This document shows positions 1-9,269 of a stretch of DNA of 64,000 nucleotides, piece after piece. The notes under the pieces are model-generated. The model saw only the letters and a list, made by a program, of their open reading frames with translations, was not told where the DNA came from and ran no database searches. Made by a program: the position numbers and the translations under genes. Positions within the stretch are counted from its first letter, which is position 1; every line of letters starts with the position of its first letter. This DNA is from Sphingopyxis sp. HIX (GTDB taxonomy: Bacteria > Pseudomonadota > Alphaproteobacteria > Sphingomonadales > Sphingomonadaceae): NCBI RefSeq assembly GCF_001468285.1, contig NZ_LNSB01000004.1, positions 1 to 64,000 of the forward strand, read 5' to 3'.

Positions 1-288
1 CGGTTCGCCGGGGGCGGCCGGCGGCGTTGCGGGAGCGCCCGAGGGCGGGGGCAGCGCGGTCATGCCCTTCACCACCTCGATGCGGCGCACATCGACTTCG
101 GGCAGCGCCGGGTCGGTCGCGGCGGTTTTTTCAGGCGTCGGAGCTGGGGACGCCGGCGCGGTCGCGGCGCTGGCCTGGGCCTTGCGCGCCTCGACGCTGC
201 GCTTCATCTCGGGATCCAGCGCGTAGCAGCCCGACAGCGTCGCCGCGGCGAGCAGGGCGGCGAGCGGAAGGCGCAGGCGGCGCATCAT
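1..288 (-). CDS. Putative lipoprotein, 3' end outside window (partial)
   Basis: The minus-strand reading frame stays open from an ATG at 288 to the window edge, giving the first 96 residues. It begins with a short basic stretch and a hydrophobic helix ending in the lipobox LSGC (Cys about residue 21), so it should be an acylated lipoprotein. The mature part is rich in Ala, Pro and Thr, with one charged patch (VDVRRIEVVKGM). No family is recognised. Its start overlaps the stop codon of nhaA (tandem ATGATGA), so the two are probably translationally coupled in one operon. Confidence 0.65.
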   Translation of the reverse strand, partial: MMRRLRLPLAALLAAATLSGCYALDPEMKRSVEARKAQASAATAPASPAPTPEKTAATDPALPEVDVRRIEVVKGMTALPPPSGAPATPPAAPGEP

Positions 289-1568
289 GCGGGCGTCCCT
301 TCGGGTTCAGAGGTATCGACGACATCGCCGTCCTTGGCGATCTCTTCGTCGGACCGGGCTTCGACCGCGCCATGCTGCGGATGCAGCGGCGCGAGGCGCA
401 GTACCGCATAACCCGCGAGCGCGGCAACCAGCGATCCCATCAAAATCCCGATCTTGGCCTCTTCGACCAGCAGCGGGTCGCCGGGGAAGGCGAGGCCGCC
501 GATGAACAGGCTCATCGTGAAGCCGATGCCGCAGAGCAGCGACACGCCATAGACCTGGAGCCAGGTCGCGCCGCGCAGCCGGCCCGCGATGCCCAGCTTC
601 ACGGCTAACCACACGGCGCCGAAAATGCCGAGCTGCTTGCCGAGGAACAGCCCCGCCGCGATGCCGAGCGGCAGCGGCGCGAAGAGCTGCTCGGCGGTCA
701 GCCCCGAGATATCGACCCCGGCATTGGCGAAACCGAACAGCGGCACGATGCCAAAGGCGACCCAGGGATGCAGGCCATGCTCGAGCCGGTGGAGCGGCGA
801 GGTGGCGCTGTCGGGCGCGCCCGGCGTCGCCTCGAACGGGATCGCCATAGCCGCCAGCACCCCGGCGATCGTCGCGTGCACGCCCGAGAGCAGCATCGCG
901 TACCAGAGGATCAGGAACAGCAGCAGATAGACCGCGAGGCGCTTCACCCCGAAGCGGTTCAATGCGAACATAAGCCCGAGCACCGCCGCCGCGGCGGCGA
1001 GCGCGACGAGGTCGATCTTGGCGGTGTAGAAGAGCGCGATGATCGCCACGGCACCCATGTCGTCGACGATCGCGACGGTGACGAGGAAGAGCTTGAGCGA
1101 GGTCGGCGCGCGCTTGCCGAGCAGCGCGAGCACCCCGATCGCAAAGGCGATGTCGGTCGCCGCGGGGATCGCCCAGCCCTGCGCGAGGCCGGGCGTGCTG
1201 CCGGCGAAGACCATATAGAGCGCCGCCGGTACCGCCATGCCCGCCGCCGCGGCGATGAAGGGTAGCCGGCGCCGGTCCCAGCTCGCGAGCCGCCCGTCGA
1301 CGAACTCGCGCTTGATCTCGAGCCCGACGAGCAGGAAGAAGATCGCCATCAGCCCGTCGTTGATCCACAAATGGACCGTCATCGGCCCCAGCTTGTCGCT
1401 GAGCACCGGTCCCGTCACCGCGTGGATCGCGTGGGCATAGCTCTCGCCGAGCGCCGAATTGGCGATGATCATCGCGAGCGCGGCAGCCGCGATCAGCAGC
1501 ATGCCGCCGGCGCTCTCGCTTTCGAGAAAATCGCGCAGTGCGGATGGAGCGGTCTTGCGTTGGGCCAT
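285..1568 (-). CDS. nhaA: Na+/H+ antiporter NhaA
   Basis: Inner-membrane NhaA family antiporter that exchanges cytoplasmic Na+ for external protons and supports pH and salt tolerance. The product of about 427 residues has many membrane helices. It carries hallmark NhaA segments: FLESESAGG near the N-terminus, LEIKREF in the first third, AATDIAFAIGVLALLG and VAIVDDMGAV; the two adjacent Asp residues in the last motif fit the ion-binding pair of the family. Length is slightly above the E. coli protein because of a charged C-terminal tail. Two in-frame ATGs exist (1574 and 1568). AGGAGG at 1576-1581 lies 1 nt from the first and 7 nt from the second, so I place the start at 1568. It is followed without a gap by a lipoprotein gene. 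Confidence 0.93.
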   Translation of the reverse strand: MAQRKTAPSALRDFLESESAGGMLLIAAAALAMIIANSALGESYAHAIHAVTGPVLSDKLGPMTVHLWINDGLMAIFFLLVGLEIKREFVDGRLASWDRRRLPFIAAAAGMAVPAALYMVFAGSTPGLAQGWAIPAATDIAFAIGVLALLGKRAPTSLKLFLVTVAIVDDMGAVAIIALFYTAKIDLVALAAAAAVLGLMFALNRFGVKRLAVYLLLFLILWYAMLLSGVHATIAGVLAAMAIPFEATPGAPDSATSPLHRLEHGLHPWVAFGIVPLFGFANAGVDISGLTAEQLFAPLPLGIAAGLFLGKQLGIFGAVWLAVKLGIAGRLRGATWLQVYGVSLLCGIGFTMSLFIGGLAFPGDPLLVEEAKIGILMGSLVAALAGYAVLRLAPLHPQHGAVEARSDEEIAKDGDVVDTSEPEGTPA

Positions 1569-1575
1569 GGCCATG

Positions 1576-1581
1576 CCTCCT
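1576..1581 (-). promoter_or_regulatory. Shine-Dalgarno of nhaA (decides start)
   Basis: AGGAGG on the minus strand. Its 7-nt spacing to the ATG at 1568 is ideal, whereas the ATG at 1574 would leave only 1 nt. Confidence 0.6.
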
Positions 1582-1717
1582 AGCCCGGCAATCCGCGCGC
1601 GTCACCCTTTGCCCGGCATCACTGCCATTTCGGTGCTGTTTCTCTTTGCTTTGACAGTATTTTGGACTAATTCTGGTCGCTTGGGGCAGCGTGACGTCGG
1701 CGGGGGCAGGGCGCTAC

Positions 1718-3133
1718 ATGGAATTGTCGACCTCAGGACTCGAATTTCTGGTCGACATGGCCAGTCACGAGCTGATGCTCTTTGCATCGGTCGGTATATT
1801 ATTGATCGGCTTCGACGATCTTCTCTTCGATATTCTGTGGATCATGACGCGCAAGGGCCGCGCCGGACCTACCTTTCTGCACGATATGCGCGGCAGCGAG
1901 CAGGTCGATGGGCCGCTCGCGGTCTTCGTGCCCGCCTGGGACGAGTCGGATGTCCTGCCGACGATGATCGGGCGCACGCTGTCGGCGTGGCAGGGCGAGG
2001 ATTTTCGCGTCTATCTCGGCTGCTATCCCAATGATGCCTTGACGCTGTTCGCGGTGTCGCCGCTCGTCGCCGCCGATCCGCGGCTGCGCCTCGTCATCGG
2101 CAATGCCGATGGGCCGACGACCAAGGGCGACAATCTCAACCGGCTGTGGGCGGCGATGGGCGCCGACGAACGCGCCGAGGGCATCCGTTTCGCGGGGGTC
2201 GTGCTCCACGATTGCGAAGATGTCGTGCACCGCGCCGAGCTCGCGCTCTACCGCGTGGGGCTCGTGCATCACGCGATGGTCCAGATCCCGGTGCTGCCGC
2301 TGCTCGGGCTCGGCCGGCAATGGGTCGCGGGCCATTATGCCGACGAGTTCGCCGAGGCGCATGGCAAGGACATGGTGCTGCGCGCGCGGTTGGGGGCGCC
2401 GCTGCCCTCGGCGGGCGTCGGCTGTGCCTTGACCCGCAACGCGCTGACCTTCCTGTCGCTGCGGCGCGGCGGGGCGCCCTTTCGTCCCGACAGCCTGACC
2501 GAGGATTATGAGATGGGAATCCTCGTCGGCACCCACGGGATGCGCACCGCCTTCGTCGCCGCGGTCGACGAGGAGGGCGAGTGGATCGTCTCGCGCGGCC
2601 CCTTCCCCGCGACGATGTGGGGCGCGGTGCGCCAGAAATCGCGCTGGATTGCCGGAATCGCGCTCGCGGGATGGGACCATCTCGGCTGGGAGATGCCCGA
2701 AAAGGGCGGATGGGTCGCGCGCTGGATGCTGTGGCGCGATCGCCGCGCGCCGCTGGCGGCGGCGGTGATCCTCGCTGCTTATGCCGCGCTGGTCGCGGGG
2801 ACGCTGAGCCTCGCTGGCCACGCATTGCTCGGCTGGCAGGCGCGCCCGCCGTCGGCGCTGCTGCAATTGCTGATGGGGCTATCGGGAGCGCTTTTGCTGT
2901 GGCGGCTCGGCATGCGCGGGCATTTCGCGACGCGCGCTTATGGCCTGCGCCAGGGGTTGCTTTCGATCCCGCGCGCCTTCGTCGCCAACCTCGTGGCGAT
3001 GTTCGCGGCGCGCAAGGCGGTCGCCGACTATTGGCGCATGCTGCGCTCGGGCCGCGTGGTGTGGGACAAGACGCGCCACGACGAAGGCGACGCGCTGCTG
3101 ATCGCCGCGCCGCCGCCGGTGCGCGCGCGATGA
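1718..3133 (+). CDS. Membrane glycosyltransferase family 2, phage N4 adsorption protein B (NrfB)-like
   Basis: Predicted inner-membrane processive glycosyltransferase. An N-terminal helix (residues about 15-35, then GFDDLLFD) is followed by a GT2 catalytic domain with FVPAWDESDV at its start, acidic motifs LHDCEDVVH and DSLTEDYEMG, and the RQKSRWIAG motif (Q/RxxRW type). Two or three C-terminal helices follow. This order and the motif set match the NrfB/N4 adsorption protein B family, in which the enzyme makes a surface glycan used by phage N4 in E. coli. I use the ATG at 1718; a GTG at 1691 in the same frame is an alternative. The stop overlaps the start of the next gene (ATGA), which encodes an outer-membrane barrel, so synthesis and surface export may be linked. 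Confidence 0.85.
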   Translation: MELSTSGLEFLVDMASHELMLFASVGILLIGFDDLLFDILWIMTRKGRAGPTFLHDMRGSEQVDGPLAVFVPAWDESDVLPTMIGRTLSAWQGEDFRVYLGCYPNDALTLFAVSPLVAADPRLRLVIGNADGPTTKGDNLNRLWAAMGADERAEGIRFAGVVLHDCEDVVHRAELALYRVGLVHHAMVQIPVLPLLGLGRQWVAGHYADEFAEAHGKDMVLRARLGAPLPSAGVGCALTRNALTFLSLRRGGAPFRPDSLTEDYEMGILVGTHGMRTAFVAAVDEEGEWIVSRGPFPATMWGAVRQKSRWIAGIALAGWDHLGWEMPEKGGWVARWMLWRDRRAPLAAAVILAAYAALVAGTLSLAGHALLGWQARPPSALLQLLMGLSGALLLWRLGMRGHFATRAYGLRQGLLSIPRAFVANLVAMFAARKAVADYWRMLRSGRVVWDKTRHDEGDALLIAAPPPVRAR

Positions 3134-4263
3134 CCGGGGTGGCGGCGGGGCCGGCTTCGCGCCGCGATGCGCGCGCGCTGCGCTTCCTGCTGCTGCTGCT
3201 CGGCTGCTGGACGCTCGCGCGCGTGGCGGCGCACTGGAACCCCGCGGCTCCCCTGCCGCAGCATCCGGCGGTCCCGATCCTTGCGGCGAAAGCCGAGGAG
3301 CCGCCGTGGACGCCGATCCTACGGGTTGAAGACGAGATGGCGTTTCAGTTCGCGCCGGTCGAGCGCACGGGGCGTCGACCGCGCGTCAACGCAGTGGTCG
3401 CCGCGCAGTCCGCTCCGCCCAGCCGCGCTGATCCGGCGCCTTGGGGCGACGGGCTCAACGCCATGCGCTCGGCGATGCTCGCCCGGCTGCTGCCGCCGCT
3501 GCCGGGCGGCGCGAGCCGGGCGGCGGTCGCCGGCCCGGCGTGGGTGAAGACCGAGACTTTGCCCTATGCCGGCCCTCCGGGCGTCGGACGGCCCTATTGG
3601 ATGAAGCGCCAGCTCGCCGGCTGGTCGCTCGGCAGCTGGGCCTATCTCCGCTCGGGGTCGGGCCGCGCGTCGCAGGGCGGCATCGCCGCGGCGAGCCAGC
3701 TCGGCGGTAGCCAGGCGGGCGCGCGGTTGGCCTATGGCTTCGGCGAGAGCGGGCGGCTGCGCGCTTATGGCCGGGTGACGCTCGCGCTCGCGCAAGTGCG
3801 CCAGCGCGAACTCGCCTTCGGCCTTGCCTTTGCGCCGCTCGCGCACGTCCCCGTCGATGTCGCGGTCGAGCAGCGCGTGGCGGCGGGCAGCGAGGGGCGC
3901 ACCGCGCTCGCGGCGATGGTCGTCGGCGGGGTCGGCGACGTCGCGCTGCCCGCGCGTTTCCGGCTCGAGGCCTATGGCCAGGCGGGCATCGTCGGGGCGC
4001 GGCGGCGCGACGGCTTCGCCGACGCCGCGGTCGTCGTCGACCGCGAGGTCGCGCGGACCCCGGGGAGCAGCCTGCACTTGGGCGCGCTCGCGGCGGGATC
4101 GGTCCAGCCGGGCGCGGCGCGCGTCGACGTCGGTCCGCGCGTCACCCTGCGCCTGCCCGAAGTCGGCGAAGGGAGCCGCGTCGCGCTCGACTGGCGCCAG
4201 CGGGTGGCAGGCGATGCGAAGCCCGACAGCGGCCTCGCGCTGACCCTCGCCGCCGACTTCTGA
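3130..4263 (+). CDS. Outer-membrane beta-barrel-like protein, partner of the NrfB-like glycosyltransferase
   Basis: A 377-residue protein translated from an ATG overlapping the upstream stop by 4 nt. It has an N-terminal hydrophobic segment (about residues 18-33, FLLLLLGCWTLARVAAHW), a Pro/Ala-rich middle, and from about residue 155 a run of alternating hydrophobic strands rich in Gly, Tyr and Arg (for example WSLGSWAYLRSG, GPRVTLRLP). It ends in the terminal phenylalanine typical of outer-membrane barrels. The arrangement recalls the C-terminal barrel of phage N4 adsorption protein A, encoded next to adsorption protein B. Function is inferred from context: surface display or export of the glycan made by the upstream enzyme. 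Confidence 0.6.
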   Translation: MTGVAAGPASRRDARALRFLLLLLGCWTLARVAAHWNPAAPLPQHPAVPILAAKAEEPPWTPILRVEDEMAFQFAPVERTGRRPRVNAVVAAQSAPPSRADPAPWGDGLNAMRSAMLARLLPPLPGGASRAAVAGPAWVKTETLPYAGPPGVGRPYWMKRQLAGWSLGSWAYLRSGSGRASQGGIAAASQLGGSQAGARLAYGFGESGRLRAYGRVTLALAQVRQRELAFGLAFAPLAHVPVDVAVEQRVAAGSEGRTALAAMVVGGVGDVALPARFRLEAYGQAGIVGARRRDGFADAAVVVDREVARTPGSSLHLGALAAGSVQPGAARVDVGPRVTLRLPEVGEGSRVALDWRQRVAGDAKPDSGLALTLAADF

Positions 4264-4365
4264 TTTTTGCTGATTTTTGGCTCCTCGGCGATTCCCCGCG
4301 CGCGCGAACTGGTCTAGGGTCGGTCGCAGCGCTCCATAAGGGGGCGTCCATCACGTCCGGGGCCC

Positions 4366-5274
4366 ATGGATCTCTACCTTCCCGTCGCCAATCTGTCGGT
4401 CAATGCGCTGGTGATCATCCTGCTCGGCGGCGGGGTGGGTTTCCTGTCGGGCATGTTCGGCGTCGGCGGCGGCTTCCTGACCACGCCCTTGCTCATTTTC
4501 TACGGCATTCCGCCGACGGTCGCGGCTGCCTCGGCGGCGACGCAGGTGACGGGGGCCAGCGTGTCGGGCGCGCTCGCGCACCTCGAGCGCGACGGGGTCG
4601 ACCTGCGCATGGGCGCGGTGCTCGTCGCGGGCGGGCTGATCGGCTCGCTGATCGGCGCGGGGCTTTTCGAACTGCTCACCGCCTGGGGGCAGATCGATAC
4701 CACGATCAACATTCTTTACGTCGCGCTGCTCGGCACGGTGGGCAGCTTCATGGCGCGCGAGGCGTGGGGGACGCTGCAGGCGGCGCGCGCCGGCCTGCCC
4801 GCGCCGGCGCGCAAGCGGCGCCACCACCCGATGGTCGCCAACCTGCCGCTGCGCTGGCGTTTCTATCGCTCGGGCCTCTATATCTCGCCGCTCGCGCCGC
4901 TGCTGCTCGGCATGGCGGTCGGGGTGCTGACGATGCTGCTCGGCGTCGGCGGCGGCTTCATCATGGTCCCCGCGATGCTCTATCTGCTCGGCATGGGGAC
5001 GCAGGTCGTCGTCGGCACCTCGCTGTTCCAGATCCTGTTCGTGACGATCGCGACAACGATGGTCCATGCGCTGACCACCGGCGCGGTCGATATCGTGCTC
5101 GCGGGGCTGCTGCTGCTCGGCAGCGTCACCGGGGCGCAGATCGGCGCGCGTTTCGCGCAGAAGGTGAAGCCCGAATATCTGCGCATGGCGCTGGCCGCCA
5201 TTGTCCTTCTGGTCGCGCTGCGCATGGCGGTCGACCTCTTCATCCGCCCCGAAGAAATCTATACCGTGCAATGA
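4366..5274 (+). CDS. Sulfite exporter TauE/SafE family permease
   Basis: Integral inner-membrane protein of 302 residues in the TauE/SafE family, whose members export sulfite, sulfoacetate or related anions. It shows the family's internal duplication: GMFGVGGGFLTTPLL near residue 28 and MLLGVGGGFIMVPAM near residue 190, each before long hydrophobic helices, with a central charged loop (RKRRHHPM) between the halves. The gene stops within the ATGATG start of the TIGR02186 gene, so the pair is translationally coupled. The substrate cannot be read from sequence. The 102 bp before it contain a short direct repeat (TGATTTTTG twice) and no clear promoter. Confidence 0.88.
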   Translation: MDLYLPVANLSVNALVIILLGGGVGFLSGMFGVGGGFLTTPLLIFYGIPPTVAAASAATQVTGASVSGALAHLERDGVDLRMGAVLVAGGLIGSLIGAGLFELLTAWGQIDTTINILYVALLGTVGSFMAREAWGTLQAARAGLPAPARKRRHHPMVANLPLRWRFYRSGLYISPLAPLLLGMAVGVLTMLLGVGGGFIMVPAMLYLLGMGTQVVVGTSLFQILFVTIATTMVHALTTGAVDIVLAGLLLLGSVTGAQIGARFAQKVKPEYLRMALAAIVLLVALRMAVDLFIRPEEIYTVQ

Positions 5275-6044
5275 TGCGGCTTCGCGCCTTGCTGCTCGCG
5301 CTGCTGCTGGGCTCGCTCGCCGCCGCACCCGCGCGCGCCGCCGACCCGCGGCTGGTGCCCGACGTGTCCAGCCGCGCGATCGACATCCAGTACAGCTTCA
5401 CCGGCGAGGAACTGCTGCTGTTCGGTGCCATCCTCTATCCCGGCCAGCGGCTGCCCGACGACCGCGCCGATATCGTCGTGGTGCTGAAGGGCCCGGTGCG
5501 TCCGATCATCCTGCGCGAAAAGCGCCGCGTCGCGGGCATCTGGGTCAATGCGAACAGCATCCGCCTGCGCAGCTCGCCCGGCTTCTACGCGATCGGATCG
5601 TCGCAGCCGATCGACAAGCTGGTCGACGAGCGCACCGCCGCGATCTTCGAACTCGGGCTCCAGAATCTCTCGATGTCGCCCGCGGGCTTTTCGGAAAGCA
5701 GCATGCTCGAACGCTTCGAAAAGGGGCTCGTCGACCTCTATCGCCGCATGGGGCTGTTCTACGAAAATCCGGCGGCGGTCGAGATTACCGAGGGCGTGCT
5801 CTACCGCGCGCGCATCCCCGTGCCCGCGCGCGTGCCCGTCGGCACCTACCGCGCCGAAACCTTCCTGATCAGCAAGGGCCGCGTGCTCGCGGTCGCCTCG
5901 CGCAACGTCGAGATCCGCAAGGCGGGTTTCGAACGTTTTGTGGCGCTTGCGGCGCAGCGGCATGGCTTTCTGTATGGACTTGCGGCGGTCGCGATGTCGC
6001 TGCTGCTCGGCTATGCGGCGTCGGCGGCGTTCAAGCGCCGATAA
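5271..6044 (+). CDS. TIGR02186 family membrane-anchored periplasmic protein
   Basis: A 257-residue protein with a clear signal peptide (hydrophobic residues 5-18, cleavage near APARA-A), a periplasmic beta-rich body (ISSQ-like VDVSSRAIDIQYSFTGEELLLFGAI, then KGPVRPIILREKRRVAGIWVN) and one C-terminal transmembrane helix (GFLYGLAAVAMSLLLGYAA) followed by a basic tail. This matches the TIGR02186 family, conserved in alphaproteobacteria beside TauE-type exporters. The start overlaps the TauE stop by 4 nt. It is probably an accessory subunit of the exporter; no enzymatic motif is visible. Confidence 0.82.
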   Translation: MMRLRALLLALLLGSLAAAPARAADPRLVPDVSSRAIDIQYSFTGEELLLFGAILYPGQRLPDDRADIVVVLKGPVRPIILREKRRVAGIWVNANSIRLRSSPGFYAIGSSQPIDKLVDERTAAIFELGLQNLSMSPAGFSESSMLERFEKGLVDLYRRMGLFYENPAAVEITEGVLYRARIPVPARVPVGTYRAETFLISKGRVLAVASRNVEIRKAGFERFVALAAQRHGFLYGLAAVAMSLLLGYAASAAFKRR

Positions 6045-6114
6045 CGCTAACTTTACCATCGCATGCGATACCGGTGTCCGGGACGTTCGGGACAATCAAC
6101 AGGCGGGGCCGGTA

Positions 6115-7830
6115 ATGGATATGCAAGGCGGTGGGTACAAGCCCGGGGAGGCTGCGCCGGTGCAGCACGTCCGGCTGGCCGGTGGCGGCGGGACCGCGGC
6201 GCCCCTCAATCCCGCGGCGGTGCATCACCGCGACGACCTGCTGGTCGGCGAAGTCATCGACATTTCGGGCTCGTCGTCGCGCATCCTGCTCGACGCCGCG
6301 GCGCTGCGGCGCCTGTCCGAATCGGGGGACCCCGCGGTCGCGATGGCCGGGCAGGTCGGCGCGCAGATCAAGGTCCGCGTCGGCAATGTCTGGCTGCTCG
6401 CCAGCATCCGCGACCAGCAGTTGCACGAACGCGGCGAGGGCCTGATCGTCGCCACGATCGACTTCCTGGGCGAAGGCGACGAAGAAAAGATCACCGGCCG
6501 CATCCATAATTTCCGCCGCGGCGTCACGCGCTATCCGGTGCCCGGCAGCCCGGCCTATGCCGCGACCAGCGCCGACCTCAAGCAGATCTACGCCGCCGAC
6601 GACCGCGCGCATGTCGAGATCGGCACCGTGTATCCGACGAAGGATATCCGCGGCTCGCTCTATGTCGACGCGATGCTCGGCAAGCATTTCGCGCTGCTGG
6701 GCTCGACCGGCACGGGTAAGTCGACCAGCGCCGCGCTGATCCTGCACAAGATCTGCGAGCTCGCGCCGCAGGGCCATATCGTGATGATCGACCCGCACGG
6801 CGAATATTCGGCCGCCTTCAAGGGCACCGGCGCCTTGTTCGACGTCGACAACCTCGCGATGCCCTATTGGCTGATGAATTTCGAGGAGCATTGCGAGGTC
6901 TTCGTGACCAGCGAGGGCCGCGACCGCCAGGGCGACTGCGACGTGCTCGCCAAATGCCTGCTCCAGGCGCGGCAGAAGAACCGGCTGGCCGAGGGGATGA
7001 CCAAGCTCACGGTCGATTCGCCGATTCCCTATCTACTCTCCGACCTGCTCAACATCCTGCAGAACGAGATGGGCAAGCTCGACAAGGCGACGTCGAGCGC
7101 GCCCTTCATGCGCATCAAGGGCAAGATCGAGGAAATGCGCGCCGACCCGCGCTATAATTTCATGTTTTCGGGCATGCTCGTCGCCGACACGATGGCGGGC
7201 TTCCTCGGCAAAATCTTTCGCCTGCCGTCGGACGGCCGGCCGATCTCGATCATCGACGTGTCGGGCGTCCCGTCGGACATCACCGGCGTCGTCGTCGCGG
7301 TGCTGTCGCGCCTGACCTTCGACTATGCGATCTGGTCGCGCGGCGAGCCGCAGCGCCCGGTCCTCCTCGTCTGCGAGGAAGCGCATCGCTATATCCCGTC
7401 GAAAGACTCGGGGCAGGGCCAGGCGGTACGCAAGATCCTCGAGCGGATCGCCAAGGAAGGCCGTAAATATGGCGTATCGCTGGGCCTCATCACCCAGCGC
7501 CCGTCGGACCTTGCCGAAGGCGTGCTGTCGCAGTGCGGCACGATCATCTCGATGCGCCTCAACAACGAGCGCGACCAGCATTTCGTGAAGGCGGCGATGC
7601 CCGAAGGCGCGCGCGGCTTCATCGATTCGATCCCGGCGCTGCGCAACCGCGAATGCATCATCTGCGGCGAGGGCGTGTCGATCCCGATCCGCGTCTATCT
7701 CGATACGCTGGCCGAGGAAAAACGCCCGGCGTCGAGCGATCCGCTCTTCTCGAAGCTGTGGCGCGAGACTGGCGGCGAGTCGGAAATCCTCGACCGCGTG
7801 GTCAAGCGCTGGCGCAGCCAGGGGCGGTAA
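6115..7830 (+). CDS. HerA-like ATPase (DUF87 domain)
   Basis: A 571-residue cytoplasmic AAA-type motor of the HerA/FtsK superfamily. An N-terminal beta-barrel HAS-like domain (residues about 45-150) precedes the ATPase core, with Walker A GSTGTGKST at residues 196-204, MIDPHGEYS after the next strand, Walker B VLLVCEEAH near residue 420, and the TQRPSDLAEGVLSQC sensor region near 460. Archaeal HerA works with the nuclease NurA in end resection, and some bacterial homologues act in phage defence with Sir2 or nuclease partners. Here no NurA, Sir2 or nuclease gene is adjacent, so this is more likely a housekeeping DNA or membrane motor. It follows the TIGR02186 gene after 70 bp. Confidence 0.85.
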   Translation: MDMQGGGYKPGEAAPVQHVRLAGGGGTAAPLNPAAVHHRDDLLVGEVIDISGSSSRILLDAAALRRLSESGDPAVAMAGQVGAQIKVRVGNVWLLASIRDQQLHERGEGLIVATIDFLGEGDEEKITGRIHNFRRGVTRYPVPGSPAYAATSADLKQIYAADDRAHVEIGTVYPTKDIRGSLYVDAMLGKHFALLGSTGTGKSTSAALILHKICELAPQGHIVMIDPHGEYSAAFKGTGALFDVDNLAMPYWLMNFEEHCEVFVTSEGRDRQGDCDVLAKCLLQARQKNRLAEGMTKLTVDSPIPYLLSDLLNILQNEMGKLDKATSSAPFMRIKGKIEEMRADPRYNFMFSGMLVADTMAGFLGKIFRLPSDGRPISIIDVSGVPSDITGVVVAVLSRLTFDYAIWSRGEPQRPVLLVCEEAHRYIPSKDSGQGQAVRKILERIAKEGRKYGVSLGLITQRPSDLAEGVLSQCGTIISMRLNNERDQHFVKAAMPEGARGFIDSIPALRNRECIICGEGVSIPIRVYLDTLAEEKRPASSDPLFSKLWRETGGESEILDRVVKRWRSQGR

Positions 7831-7969
7831 ACGCCTTCGCTCTGTGGACAGAGATGTTCCCCGCACCAGACCATAGCGGATAAGCCATCCTATAAATCCC
7901 GCTCGACACGAACGGAAATAGGGGACGGCTGAAGGCTGTCGAGCTCCCCCCGCTACAGGAACGTGAGCG

Positions 7970-9112
7970 TCACTTCCGCCACTCGCCGCTCTTGTTGAAC
8001 TCCTCGCGGATCTGCCCCGAGCGATTGAGCCGCGGGTCGGCGTAGGTCGGCGCGGGGACGGCCGCCGCGGGTGCGGGAGTCCCGATCGGCCGTTCGGCCT
8101 GTGCCATCGCCTGCGGTGTCGGCGCGGGGGCGCTCGCGGGAAGCGCGGCAACCGATCCGCTGCCTTCGGGGAGCAGCCCGGTCGCGGCGGCGGCCGCGCC
8201 GCCCTTGCCCGACAGCACCGCCAGCTGCTGCGCGACCGGGGTGTAAGGCCCCGGCACCGGCTCGCGGCCCATATAGGGGGCGCGGAAGGCGTCGGGCATG
8301 CCCCAGCGGCCGCGCCAGCGGTGGAAGATATGCGCGCCAACGATATTGGTCATCACCAGGCTCTTGCCCCAGCGCGGCCAGATCGCCTGCGTGTGATAAT
8401 GGGTCGCGAGGCCGACCCCCGGAAAGACATAGCCGTTCAGCGCCGCCGACGCGATGCGGCTCGCGCGCAGCCAGTTCGGCTTGCTGGGCGCGCGCGCCAT
8501 CGCGCCGTCGCAGCTGAAGGTGAACTGGCACACGCCGACGCGCTGCGATCCTTGGAAGACCACGCCGCACACGGTGTTGGGAAAGCTCGGGTGGCGGACG
8601 CGGTTGAGCACCGTCTGCGCGACCCCGCGCATGCCGTCGTCGCTCTCCGACGCCGCCTCGTAATAGATGGCGGCGGTCAGGCAATAATGCGCACGCTCGC
8701 GGTCGAGCGCGGTGACGCCGCGAAAGACATAGGATTTGGCGGGCGGGCCGACGAAGGCCTCCTGCTGCAATTTCGATGGATCGACCGGGGGCAGCGCGGC
8801 GGCGTCGCCGAAGCCGACGCTGTCGGGGTTGGGCAGCGTCGGGTCGAGCTTCAGCGCGTCCTCATAATCCTCGGCGTTCATGATCGCCCAGCGCGTCGGG
8901 TCATAGGGCTTGAAGTCGACGGGCACGCTGACGCTGTAGGGCCCCGGAGTGAAGGCGCGCAGCTGCCCCGTGGTCGCGACGAGCGCGAGGCACGCGAACA
9001 GGCTGGCGAGCGCGAGCCCCATCCACCAGCGCCGGTCGGGGCCGACGGGCGCATATTCGGCCGCCGGGTCGAGCCAGGGCGATTGCGCGCTGAGGTTGAG
9101 TTCGGGCTTCAT
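7970..9112 (-). CDS. SleB-like cell wall hydrolase
   Basis: A 380-residue envelope protein with one N-terminal membrane anchor (WWMGLALASLFACLALVATTG, residues about 29-49). The central hydrolase domain (about residues 140-260) of the SleB/Hydrolase_2 family carries the family Glu in AAIYYEAASES, then GVAQTVLNRVRH and CQFTFSCDG. The C-terminal 100 residues are low-complexity Ala/Pro and end in a short charged tail. It should cleave peptidoglycan glycan strands from the periplasmic face. It converges on the HerA gene across 139 bp in which I see no strong terminator. Confidence 0.87.
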   Translation of the reverse strand: MKPELNLSAQSPWLDPAAEYAPVGPDRRWWMGLALASLFACLALVATTGQLRAFTPGPYSVSVPVDFKPYDPTRWAIMNAEDYEDALKLDPTLPNPDSVGFGDAAALPPVDPSKLQQEAFVGPPAKSYVFRGVTALDRERAHYCLTAAIYYEAASESDDGMRGVAQTVLNRVRHPSFPNTVCGVVFQGSQRVGVCQFTFSCDGAMARAPSKPNWLRASRIASAALNGYVFPGVGLATHYHTQAIWPRWGKSLVMTNIVGAHIFHRWRGRWGMPDAFRAPYMGREPVPGPYTPVAQQLAVLSGKGGAAAAATGLLPEGSGSVAALPASAPAPTPQAMAQAERPIGTPAPAAAVPAPTYADPRLNRSGQIREEFNKSGEWRK

Positions 9113-9269
9113 GCGGCGTTTGGCGTCTCGTACGGCGCCCGCGCGATGATTCGCGCGGGGTCCGGCAGCCTGTCTTATGCCGCGAGGTGCGAATAAATGA
9201 TTGCGCCGCGCTCGGGGTGTCCCGCGAAGGGACGTCGACGCGGGCGGGGGTTAATGGTTGCGGCTGCGG

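Noticed and set aside
1651..1670. TTGACA at 1651 as promoter of the glycosyltransferase gene
   Set aside because: No acceptable -10 hexamer lies 15-19 bp downstream.
6115..7830. HerA-like ATPase as part of a phage-defence system
   Set aside because: No Sir2, NurA, nuclease or other defence partner is adjacent; neighbours are transport and cell-wall genes, so a housekeeping role is more likely.
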